A stretch of 64,000 bases of DNA, taken from positions 79,359,326 through 79,423,325 of the forward strand of contig NC_079322.1 in the NCBI RefSeq assembly GCF_029931775.1. The letters run 5' to 3'. The notes below the pieces were generated by a model, which saw only the letters and a list, made by a program, of their open reading frames with translations, was not told the origin of the DNA and did no database searches. Positions 12,701-25,400 of this stretch are shown here, piece after piece. The DNA comes from Euleptes europaea (taxonomy: Eukaryota; Chordata; Lepidosauria; Squamata; Sphaerodactylidae). The translations under genes and the position numbers were made by a program. Position 1 is the stretch's first letter. Each line of letters starts with the position of its first letter.

Positions 12701-15700
12701 ACAGGATTTCTGTAACCTTATATTCTGAATGAAGGTGCATTGCACTAAGGATACTTTATGAGTATATTCTGACTAAGATACTCCTTTATGGAGGCATAGA
12801 GAATGTGAATGATTACTTGCTACATAAACATGTTTAAGACTAATGATGTCTATCCTTATATGATATTTTAAGGCTTTGCAACCAAAAAGCATATATTGTA
12901 TAATGTAAATAAATGTGTTTTTTATATATACTTCTACTCTTGTCCATTATTATAAATTTATTGGCGTGTTCAAGAGATGTCCTAGAAGCAATAACAAGTT
13001 TCTAGGAACCGTTGATTCCGGTCTAGTGGTGTCTCACTGAATAAGATAACTCCATTTCTCAGTAAATGGTACATTCTAAGAGTGTAGGCACTTAACGGCC
13101 CGAACCGCGACAATTTCTTTCCCCTCCCTGGGGCAGGCGGGCATGCACATCAAACATTTCCCCTGTCAGAGGGCATCTGAGGTGGGCAGATCCAGGGAGG
13201 AACTCACCAAGAAGACGGTGCCAGGGGGGCAGACGCAGCCATCTGAGAGACCGGTGCAGCTAAGGTCCCCCTCGGGGGTCTCGCAGGTGTGCAGGCAGGA
13301 GCCAAAGGCATAGACCAGCTCCCCAGGGCAGACCACGGCTTGAGGGCAGCTGTCGCCAGTGCAGTTCCAGGCCCCGTTCACACAAGTGCTGAAATACAGG
13401 TTGGGCAGGGAAATGGGGGTGAGCATGGGCGGGTGGGAACAGCTTTGGCAATAAGCCACTTCTTTTCTCCTAGATTTGAATCCAGGAGCACCTTAGAGAC
13501 CAAAAAGTTTCAGGATATGGGCTTTTGAGAGTCACGGCTCCCTCCGTCAGGTACTTTGACTCTTGAAAGCTCATACCTTGAAACTCTTTTTGGTCTCTAA
13601 GGTGCCCCTGGACTCGAGAGCTATTCAACTGGAGCTGTTCAACTGAAGACCAACATGGCTACCTCTCAAATCTTCTTCTCTCTTAGAGGCTCTTCAGACC
13701 TAGGTGGTACTCAGGCCTACCCATCCCTGGTATGGACAGGTGCCCCTGACAATGATGGCGATCCTTCCCCCAATGATCAACTCAAATAATGATCACAGAG
13801 TTGGCTTCACCCAGGATTTGCCGAGGTGTTTAGTTGCCCCAAGCAAGGTTCTCCCTGTTCCTTCCTGGGCAGGGGCTCACCTTGGACCTGGTTGGTAGTG
13901 GGCATGGCCCCCAGAGGTGATACCAGTCCCTTGTCTTTGCCTCTGGCAGCTGTGAGTGCTGGCCACGTTTCAGTGTCTTCCTTGTTCTGCTACCTCAAAA
14001 CATTGCCAGGGTGGCGGGGCCAAAGAACCACTCGGGCTCGTTCAAATCAAACAGAAGTGAAGCGAAACCCAGAGCTTGATATCTTGGGTGGTACCCCATT
14101 GCTGGGTCAGGCCTCAGAAACATATCCAGCAAACCCCTGAATACCAGCACTTGGACCGGTTGCGCTTGGAGCCCAGGGGCTCTGTGGCCTTCTCTGACCA
14201 CACCTGAGTTGGAGTCCTATCACTAACTAGGGTTGCCAGTCTCCAGGTGGTGGCTGGAGATCTCCTTCTATTACAACTGATCTCCTGGCAACAGAGATCA
14301 GTTCCCCTGGAGAAAATGGCCGCTTTGGCAATTGGACTCTGTGGCACTGAAGTCCCTCCCCTCTCCAAACCCCGCCCTCCTCAGGCTCCGCCCACAAAAC
14401 CTCCAGGTATTTCCCAACCCGGAGCTGGCCACCCTCTCAGTGGCCCTTCTAGCTCAGTCTTGTCTCCTCTGATTGGCTGCAGATCCCCAGGGTCTTTTGC
14501 ACCCCCTGCTACCCAAGATTCTTCAACTGGTCTGAGCCGGGAGCCTTCTGCACGCAAAGCAGGTGCTCTGCCCCCAAGCCACGGCCTCTGAAGGCCACGT
14601 TCCAGCCTCCTTGTCCGTTTCCTCCGCAGGCCACTTCCAGGCACATGACAAATTTACAAGCGTTCCAGAGACGATAGCATGGGAGCCGGAATCACGTGGC
14701 AGAGATATTCAATGAAATCAACCTATCCTGTAGGACAGCCACAGACAGGTCACAGGGTGATTTCATCAAACATCTCCTACCACTCCACGGCATAGTGGTA
14801 GAGGGAAGCACAGGCATTTCTCCCAGTGGGATGAGACACGGAAGGGAATTCTTTGGTGTCCTTGAAAGAAAATATTCACAGCAGGAGGGATGGTGATGCC
14901 ACCCATGACCAGGCATCTCCTCTGATACCCAAGCCACAGAAGACCACCCAGGAAGCAACACAACCTGCTTCTTATCTGTGCTCCTCCGAGGGATTTCTCG
15001 GATTGGCCCCCAGTGGAGCCTTCCTCTTACGAGCCACACATAAAAGGCTCCCCCTTGCTGAAGAGAGAGCTGGCCAAAGAGACCCAATACTTAGTTTCTG
15101 CTTCTCCAGATTCAGGGTTCAGATGAGGTGATGGTCACATGTTTCATTTTGTTCATAAAATGCACGCAGCCTCAATTTGCTTAGCAGATTGTGCAAGAAA
15201 GCGAGAGGTCTTAACCTTTCAACCTGCGCTTGACAGCTCGATTCAAAAGTAGGCTTCCTGCTTTGTTATCAGCATTACAAAAATAAAAAGATGAGTCTTT
15301 AAAAATATATTTGCCTTTCAAATTTAGGGCACTCTCTATGTTTTAAATTGAGTTTATAGTTCTAATGATATGTTTTAACCAATGTACTTAAATCTGCGTA
15401 TTGTTGTTAGAAGCCACCCTAAACCCAGCAGGCCGGGGAGGGCGGTGTATAACTGTAATAAATAAAAATAAAATAAATGCTTACACCAAGGTAGGAAGAC
15501 CATTTTCAAATAGTGAAACAGAAAGGACATTGAGGTTTAACCCCCTTTCCTTGCCCTGGATGGCCCCAAAGCAAACTGAGGCGGCAGAAGCCCGCAGTGG
15601 GCATTTTATGGAGGGAAGGAGCTGCTCCTCCATATATTTGGTTATTCTGAATGCTCAGTTTTGTTCCAATAGTGATGGGGAAGGGGTGCAAAGGGGCTCC

Positions 15701-18700
15701 ACCGTGAAATGAAGCCTTTGGTCAGAGGGAACCGAAGTTCGGCATCTGACCAGCTCCTGAGATTTCGTGCCTATCTGCAGACCCATAATGACCAGATTCT
15801 TACTTTTTTTGTTTAACAAAGGCTGATATCTTTACCAATAGTAAATAGTAGCTGGTTCATAACATTATTTATTTCTTTAAACCCTTTTTGTGCTGCTTTC
15901 TCACCCAGCTTAGGGTCCCCAAGGCAGCTAACCATCAAAAACATTCAAAGCAAGCTTTTAAAATACACAGTATAAAAACAACTTTAAAGCAGCCATTAAA
16001 CCAAACACATTCACAATTAAAACAGATACACATGAAGGAGGGTCAGAGAGGGAATGCCGGTTGAAACAGATAAGTCTCTGCCTGCTGGTGGAAGATAAGG
16101 AGAGAGGGGGACAGAGGGATCTCTCTGGGGAGGAAGTTCCATAATTTTGGTGCCACAACTCAGAAGGCCCTTTCTTGGGTCTAGCCCCAAAGGGCCCCTG
16201 AAGATGACAGCAGTGGTCAGGTAGATTCACATGGGAGTAGGTGGTTCTGAACGTATCATGAGCTCTGATTGCAGGGAAAGGGCATACCAGGTGTTGCAGC
16301 TTTTCCAGATCTTGCTGCCAGCTGGAAGCGCCTCTTCCCCATCCATGCAGGCACACATCTCTGGCTGGACGCACTGACCATCGTCATCCAGTACCAGACC
16401 TGCTGGGCAGTTGCATCCAGACACACAGACCCCACCAAGATCTTGGCAAGCACCAAGTGCTTCCATGCGCAGATCAGCACACGTCAGTCTGCAAGGGGTA
16501 GCACATTCTTGGTAGACCTGGCCCCCTGAGCACTGCACCGCTGTGGGGACAGAGGAGTAATATGAATAAATTTTATTTGTATCTCGCCCTCCCCCGGTAA
16601 GCCAGGCTCAGGGCAGCTAACATCATATAATACAAATACGATATACAGAATATAAGTATAATACAAATTAAAACAATCTAAAATCACAATTGAACGAACA
16701 ATCCCATCCCGATGGCACCCAACCTACTCCATCTTAGGGAGGATGTCATTCCAAGTTGGCTGTGCATCCATGCCCACTCTCGATGTCTCTTAGTCTGGGG
16801 GAGGGGAGAAAGGGTGGAGACGGAAAGGGTACTGGGATAAGGGAAGGTGTGCAACCCTCAGTTCTGTGGAGAAGGGGTCCACCTGAGCTAGTGGGGCTTC
16901 TGTCCCCCACCTCTCCCTACTTTTCCTTGGTCCACTCCCACCTGTCCTCAGTCCCTCCGGCACTCCAACTGAGAGCCCAGTAGTGCGCAGTGGTTAGAGA
17001 AGGCATCCCCAACATGGTGCCTGTGGGCGCCATGGTGCCCGCAGACACCTTTCCTGGTACCTTCCAAGTATTTTTATAAAGTGGGAGGGATCAGGTGGAC
17101 GTTTGCCCAGCAAGTCTTCCAATTGGCTGTGCAGATTTCTTTTAAATGTTGCTTTTCCTGCAGCAGGCCCCAAGGATCTTCACTGGGTGCCCGAAGGTCA
17201 GCTGTGGCAGCCGTTTTGTGGCCGCGCCCACCCTGCTGTGCCAGAGGTCCAAAGGCGTCCACAAGCTCTAAAAGGCTGGGGACCCCTGGGTTAGTGCTGG
17301 ACACAGACCAACCCGATCATAAAGCATACTGGGTGTCTGTGGATCAGTCCCTTTCACCTCAGCTTTGTTGTGAAGATACACTCAGGAAGGCAACTCCTCA
17401 GAACAAATATGTGATCAGTTTGGCCCTCCCCCTCCCCCCCATTGTTCTGTGGCCTCACGTCTCCCATGGCCATACGATGGCTTCACCAGCACGCATGCGC
17501 CACGGGCAGCCCCCTCCCCCTTGCCTCACTTTCCAGAAACTCACAGCAGAAGCTCTGATTCCTCCAGGAGATGGGGGCTCCCTCTTGGGCACACTCTCTG
17601 GCGTAGGCAGCCACGGCGTGGCAGAGGCAATCCTTATCAGCTGAGCAGCCACACACATCATAGAGGCAGAGCTGGAAGAAGGGCGCTCTCTCCACCAGGT
17701 CATGGCAGGGCTGTGGGGGGTGAGGCGGGAGAGATTTGCCCGCATGCACAGGGAGATAAAAGCCTTCACCCATACCTGGGGGCCTGGCTGCAGAGACCTT
17801 GGAGACCAACGGGCTTTTCAGGGTATGAGCTTTTATCTGACTTTGGCTCTCAAAAGCTCACAGCCCAAAAGTCTCGTTGGGTCTCTTAGGTGCTACTGGG
17901 CTCGAATCAAACTTTTCGACTGCAGACCAACAAGGCTCAGTTTAGAAATGACACTCAAGCATTTGGGCAATTTGTCCACAGTGTGGCAAACGGTACCTTT
18001 GCCATGGCCAGGGTTCAGCGGGAAAGCAAACCCTTTGCCCGTAGACGGTCTCAGCTCAGGACAAACAAAATCAGCTCAGAAAGATGCTTCAACGGACTGC
18101 CTCAGAGAAAAGTTCTTTGGCCTGGCCAAAAAACCCCAAAAGGCCAGGAGAAAAAAGCATCCTGCAGCCCTTCCAAGAGAACTGACTCAGCGAGGGTGGG
18201 GTCTCCCCCCCCCCCCAGGGGAAGTATTCATACCGGCCTTATTCCTAAGAAAGAGAAAAACCTATCCTTTCTGCAATGTTTTTAAAAACACAGCCACCAA
18301 ATACTTGCTCCAAAACAACAGTCCTGTAAGCCCTGGAAGCTGCTGTGGGTTCCTCATCTGAAGAGCAGCCTCTTTTCTTCTTGAGGCCAGGTGGGTGGAC
18401 GTAAGAGGAAGGATGAGGCTGGATATGGTGGCCCTGGCAGGATGCTGGGGGTGGGGGAGAGGCTGCCCTGGAGGGACACGGGGCCTGAAGTCTGCCTCAG
18501 AGAAGGCCCTGCCTCTGTCCCTAGGTCCTCACTGGACTGCCGTGCCCCCTCTCCTACCTGGAAGGAGGGGCTGTGGAGGATTTCGCAGGCAGCCTCTGCG
18601 AACTGCCTGCGTTGAGCGTAAGTACTGCAGGGGTCAAAGGTGAAAGCCTGCAGGGAGGGGCAGTCGTGGGAGACGCGGAACTTGTTGGCAAAGGCGGCCA

Positions 18701-19407
18701 CGCTGGACTCCACGTCCCCCTCGGGCGTGGTGAACTCGTCTTGCTGGTTCCAGTTGAAGGTGCCACAAAGCCCTCGGACCTGGAGAGAGGAAGGCACAGA
18801 GATTGGGGGGTGGGGTCAAGCGGGGGCACGCGCCAGGCCCTTTCCAAGTGGTGACAGAGCCACAGGGGCTGGAAAAGCCCCCACAGTCCTGGATCATCCG
18901 GGGGAGGTGTTTGTGTGGATGTGGAAACATTTGGGCAGCATCCACTCATGGCTGAGGCTGTAGGATTAATTCCCCAAATGGATTTTCCCGAGCAGATGAT
19001 CCAATCCCATTGGGAAACCTTGCCAGGTGTGGAGGCAGCCTTTCTTGCTCAACCCGTTCATGCACCCTCGTAGACCAAAAACACCACTTTGGCCTGCTGC
19101 CTGCCATCTAATCTTGACCCCAAGCCATAAGGGCCAAAGGAGCTGCAAGGAACACGAGCAAGGCCCCAGGGGATTGTGGGCTACAGCTGGCGGACAAGAC
19201 AAGGGTGGGGGGCAATTAGGGAGTGGGGGGTAGCTGTGGAATTCCAGGGTAGTGAAGAAGCAGGGCTGGGGACCATTTTGCAGCTCACTTTCACGGCCGC
19301 TGTAAATGCAAAGGAGACCCCATCACCACCAAAGCCGGATAAATCCTGGAAGGTGGGCAACCAAGTGACCATGTCCTGCAGAAACCCCCCAAAAACCTGC
19401 TGCAGTT

Positions 19408-19453
<46 letters not shown>

Positions 19454-22400
19454 CGTCGAGGGAGAGCTTCACATGGAAGCAACCTCTGTAAAGTGTTCAC
19501 TCTGAATGATACAGGGCTGCCAATCTCCAGGTGGGACCTGGAGAGCTCCTAGAATCACAACTGATCTCCAGGCTACAGACATCAGTTACCTCACCATATA
19601 ATGCTCAGCCATCTGCCAGATCCTCGGTGTAGAAGATCAAAAAGGGACATGACTTGCTTCCTTTTAGCAGATCAGGTTAGTAACCTCACTGCTCTAGTAG
19701 CCTCCTTTTTAGCTACAACCCTCTCTGAGAGAATCCCCAAAGACCATCCGGTTCAAGAGAGCTCAAGTATTATATAAACTGTAATTTTAATCGATAAGTT
19801 ATCATTGCTAATGAATCATAAGAATGATTTTAACCTATCTTCGCTGGTTTTTATTACTTCAAGATGCCAATAAAGGTATTGTATTGTATTGTATTGAGAT
19901 CAGTTTCCCCTGGAGAAAATGGCTGCTTGGGAGGGTGGGGCTCTGTGGCATCGTACGCTGCTGAGGTTCCTCCCCTCTCCAAACCCCTCCCTCCCCAGGC
20001 TCCACCCCCAAAATCTCGAGGAATTTTCCAACCTTGAGTTGGCAACCCTAAGCAGGAATAACCTTCAACATCACAATATAGTCAGAGGCAAGGAGGTGGG
20101 AAATTTGTAAAAAACAAATAAACCCCAAAGCTGGGGGTGGGGTTTGTAAAGCAGCCCTTCCAGCAGATCCAATTGCTGCCCAGCCCCATCCCCCCCCCAC
20201 CAAAGAGAGGTGAGATCTGCTTGCCCCACTGGGCTCCTCTGCCCCTGTAAACCGCAGCCCCAGAGCCGGCTGTCTTGCCCCGGAGCAGCAGGGGCCAGGC
20301 TGGGCCAGGCTCACCTTGTTGGCAAACTGGGGCTGGAGGGTAATGTAAACCGCAGGGAAGTCTGTGCCCCACAGCAGGTGGGCACCAAAGGTCTGGAGAA
20401 GCAGGAAGGACGAGGAGGCACGATGCACAGTCAGATCAGCGCTGGCATAAGGGAGGGCGACTTCCTCGCCGTTCACCAACACCTCCCCTGGAAAAAGGGG
20501 TCAGGGAGAGAGGGGAGAAAGAGAGACTGATGCCTGGCATCTTGGGCTGGTGGCAGGATGGCATTGCCAGCAGAGGGAAGGGAGCTCTGGGAGACGCACT
20601 GATGCCTGGTAGATGCTCTAGAGCTGAAAGTGGGCATCGCTGCCTTCCGTTTGCTGAAGGAGGCACCATCTTTCCCTAACCCCAAATCTCTGGGCTGGCA
20701 CCACAACCCCCCACTTCATGCAGGGCCATCTTGCACCATGTGCTCATGGATGTTGTATGATAGGGTTGCCAACCTCCAGGTGGGGACTGGAGATCTCCTG
20801 GAATTACAACTGATCTCCAGACTACAGAGATCAGGTTCCCCAGAAGAAAGGGCAACTTATCAGGACGGACTGTATGGCATTATACCCTGCTGAGGTCCCT
20901 CCCCAAACCCCACCCTCTCCAGACTCCACCCCCAAATATCCAGGATTTCCCCAACCCAGAGTTGGCAACCCTACACAGTGTGGAGCCAGCCTTCTTCGTT
21001 CCAGGCAGCCATGGCTCTTCTTGTGGCCAAGCTGTGGGGAGGGGGGGCACCATTCCAGCCCTCCTCCAAATGAAGGACTGGGGAGGGGCTGTGGCTCAGA
21101 GGCAGAGCATCTGCTCGGCATGCAAAAGGTCCCAGGTTCAATCCCTGGCATCTCCAGTTAAAGGGACTAGGCAGGTAGGTGATGTGAAAGACCTCTGACC
21201 GAGACCCTGGAGAGCCGCTGGCGGTCTGAGTAGACAATACTGACTTTGACGGACTATGGGTCTGATTCAGCAGAAAGCAGCTTCATGTGTTCATGTGACT
21301 TCTACCAAGGCCACACTCATTCCCCCCACCCCACCCCGCCTCCCACTGTCTCCCCAGCAGGCTGTTCCTTCCCAAAAGGGCACCTGCGCCCTCCCCCTCT
21401 TCCTCACCTGTGAGGGACAGCCGAACAGACACCTTGTGGACAGTGACGGTCGCGGCTTGGAGGCAGCTCACAGCTCCTTGGCTCCCACATGCTTCACTCT
21501 CTGCTGAAACCTGAAGTTTCCCATCCACAAAATCCTGCAGGTGGGTGGGGAGAAACAGCCCCAGCAGCATCAGAGAGACGGTTTCCTTCTGACTCTCCCC
21601 ACTAGTGTTGGGTCGGTCAGCATCAAGGGAAGGCCAGACGCTGTCCCAATCTTCCAGCCGCCGACCCCACAAAATGCATTAAGCTTGGTATCAAGGCTGG
21701 AAGCAAGATGGAGGAACAGCCCCTCCCAGCATGCCTTGGGCCAGGTGAGGGCGGACGACCGTGAACAAAGGGGGACCTTTTCGGCCTCACTGTGGAAAGC
21801 CTCCCTCCCTCTTTCCGACACGATCCTAGCTCAATATTCTCACTTGCATGGAGGAGGTCTGCAGAGATAGATATCTAACCCAGGCAGAGTCCCACCCACC
21901 CCAGGCAGAGTTCCCCCCCGGGTACCTCACCTGCACCAGGAAGTAGTGGCAGGTGCCATGAAAGGAGTAGCGCTTGCGATCGAAGGTCAGGTAGTGAGCA
22001 TCACCAAGTATGGCGCATTCCCTGGCACACTGGTCTTGGGAGCAAATCCAGTGGCCCCCTTGGCATGTGCTGTGGGGAGAGAATAAGAGAATAACGGCAG
22101 GCCAGATGACCATGGGGGTGCCAGCCACCCCCTGGTCTGGGAAGGGACAACCTCTCTGCTCCCCTTCCTTCAACCACATTGCTTCTCAGTGGTCTTCCCA
22201 CACAGCTGCCCACCCTCCCCTCCGTGTCCTTGACTTTCAGGCCAAGAGAACACAGCTTCCGTTACCTTAAAACCTGTGTGAGATTTACACAAACACACAC
22301 ACACCCTTCAGCTACAGTGACCTTTCACTTTTACAATCATGCCTGTTGTGTTTGTCAGCATTTCATTCCTGACAGTAGAATGTTTATGGGCATGCTGTGA

Positions 22401-25400
22401 CATCACAGCAACTCAGCCAAACGATTGAGGGGAGACTCACAGGCAGCGGAGCTTTGGTTCAGCCAAAGGGGCAACTGGACCCCTCTGGCTGCTCATCCCA
22501 ATATCCGCCCCCCTAGGGTTGCCAGGTTCCTCTTCGCCACCGGCAGGAGGGTTTTGGGGCAGAGCCTGGGGAGGGTGGGGTTTGGGGAGGGGAAGGGACT
22601 TCAATGCCATAGAGCCCAATGGCCAAAGCAGCCATTTTCTCCAGGTGAACTGATCTCTATCAGCTGGAGATCAGTTGTAATAACAGATCTCCAGCCACCA
22701 CCTGGAGGTTGGCAACCAAAAGTCCCCTTGCTTTTCAGGATCAGGCTGACTGTGTTCCTTCAGGGGCTCAAGGAGTGTCCCCCCCACCCCCACCCCGGGC
22801 TTCTGCCCACAGGGCAGGCACAGAGCCTCACCACTCATTGCAGCGCTGCCGCAGAGCCTCCCCTGGGGCATACTTCTGACGCCAGTGGAAGCAGGGGCAC
22901 CGGCTCTCCGGGACACAGGCCCCCTCCTCCAGGTAGAGGCCCGGTGGGCATTCGCAGCCGCTCACGCACTCGTCCCGGCAGCCCCCTTCCTCGGCAGGGC
23001 CCACGGCTGCACAGCTGGCGGGGCACGAGGAGACACAGTCCGAGTAGACTTTCCCTTGGCCGCAGGACTTCTCTGTGAGGAGGGAAGGAGGGAGAGGCAG
23101 CAGTGAGCATGAGAGCTGGGGGGTGCCGGGAGAGGGATGGCTGCTCGAGAGAGGGGGGGGCCTTGGGGCTCAGCCCACAAAGCCACACCCGCCTGCAGAC
23201 GAATGGGCCGCTGCTACCATGAGAAACCGGCAAACAGACCCTGTGGGCGGGGGTCACCTAGCCCCTCAGAAGTCGGGTGTTGGATGCACCTGTAGAATTG
23301 TTGGAGGGGGTCAGAGGAACTGGGGGGAGCAGGTCACTGTTTCGGTGCCCATGACGAATTTACATTTATTTCTTTACATCCCGCTTTTCTCCCTAGTTGG
23401 GACTCGAAGCGACTTTAGAACATTGTTCTCCCCTCCTCCATTTTCTTGCAATAACTTCATGAGGTAGGCTGAGATGAAAGTGTGGTTACTGGCCCAAGGT
23501 CACCCAGCACGCTTCCATGGTGGAAGTGGGGAATCGATTCAGGTCTCCCATGATCCCAGTCCAACGTTCTACCTACTAGGCCACACTGACTCTTAACATG
23601 ACCAGTTTTACAGAGCGGAGCAGCTACAGGGCAGGATCGTTTGCCCTGGTGAAGTACTCTGCTGTGTGCCCATCACTACCATGGCAACCCTTGGGAAAAG
23701 CCCCTCTTTGCCATGGCGACTGACAGGGAAGGTCTCAGGCACAACATGGTGCATGCACGTCCAATGTGCCCTGCGCTATATCCCCCTACCGCAGAATCCA
23801 GGCTGCCTCCAGTTGAGAAAAATGCGCTGCTGGGCACACTCGCGGGCATAGCTGGCAAAGGTCTCACAGAGGGCATCCGTCCCGGCTCCACTGCACTGCA
23901 AGTACGTGCAGGTGTCATGGAATCCACTGGGGTCCACCTGGCAACGAGAAGGGGAGTCAGTAAAGCCCAAGAGCACCGATTCTGCTCTGGCAAGCGGGGA
24001 AGACGATGCAGGCTTACAGCCAGGGAGGGCAGAGGCCCGGTGGGCTCCTCACCTCTGAGTGGCATTGGCTGAAAGGGTGGGACATCAGTTTCTGGCACAC
24101 AGACGCCGCCTCCTGCTGAGCAGCACGGCCTCCCCCCAGATCACAGTGGTGGGTTTCCTCTGCAGCATCCATGCAGGAACTCTAAAGGGAGGCAGAAGAG
24201 AAAAACCCGGAAGAGTTGCAGCATTTCTGTCCTGTCCCATTCCTGCCCACCCAACAGGCAACAGAACTAACAACTGGGACTGGCATAGACCATAATGGGC
24301 CACCAGAGGCAACTCCGGCTCTGCTGGCAAAAACCAAGCTTGGCCCCTACTCGAGTATTCCTAGAGTATGATAAATTCTTTCCCTCCCTCCCTCCCTTTT
24401 CCCCACCAGGGACCTAAGGCAGCTTACGTCGTTCCCCTCTCCTCCATGGTATCCTCACAACAATGCTGTGGGGTAGGATAGGCTAAGAGTATACCCCTGG
24501 GCCAAAGTCCACTCTAGCAAGCTTCCATGGCAGAGGGGAATTCAAACCTGGTTCTAACAGATCCTCTCTAAATAAGAGCTTGTTCTTCTGCCCAAATGCA
24601 GGAATTGCTTTCCAGGCTTCCTAGGGAAGGAATGTGAGTGACTCATGCAAAGGTGCCCCTGTGGATCCATGAAGCTTCCCAAGGAAAGAGCACAGCTGCG
24701 GAAGAGCTAAGCCAGGACCTCTGGAACTTGCCACCATTCTGGGGGAAACGCCACACCCTCCAGCCAAGCTGTGCTACCCCCGGAGTATAAGGAGGCAGCA
24801 GTGGTCAAGGTGAGAGGGACTTTGGCTGCCTCTGGGTCACAGAAATGTTGCCAGGGGTCTGTGAATGTCTCTACACACTGCCCAACCCCAAAACTGCTGC
24901 TGCCCCTTTTTGTGGCTTGAGTTGCTCATACTGGAGGGCCGGCTGGTTGGCCATGGGCTCCAGAAACCCTTCCCAGGTGCCTCCCGCCCAGCTGGACTTC
25001 CCTTTCCCCATTGCAGCAGCAGAACAGGTGCTTTCCTCTGCTTGTGCTCCAAGTGCCCTGCAACAGGTAGAAACATGTTTGAAGTGGCAGGGACTCCCCA
25101 CCCCAAACCCTCTCTGCAACCTACCGATGCAGCATCCGAGACGCGCCACGAATTGCCAAAACTAGCTGTCAATGTAGCCGTGTCCCCTCCCACGCGTAGG
25201 AAGTCATCTGTGAGCATAAAGAGAGCATTTCTTAGACTCCATCAGGGGCTGTCATATAGAGGATGGTGCAGAGTTGTTTTCTGTTGCCCCAGAAGGTCGG
25301 ACCAGAACCAACAGGTTGAAATTAAATCAAAAGAGTTTCCATCTAGACACGAGGAAGAATTTTCTAACAGTTAGAGGGGTTCCTCAGTGGAACAGGCTTC

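Noticed and set aside
21076-21150. tRNA-Ala gene
   Set aside because: The cloverleaf-like head with A and B boxes continues into a body shared by at least eight dispersed copies; it is a SINE head.
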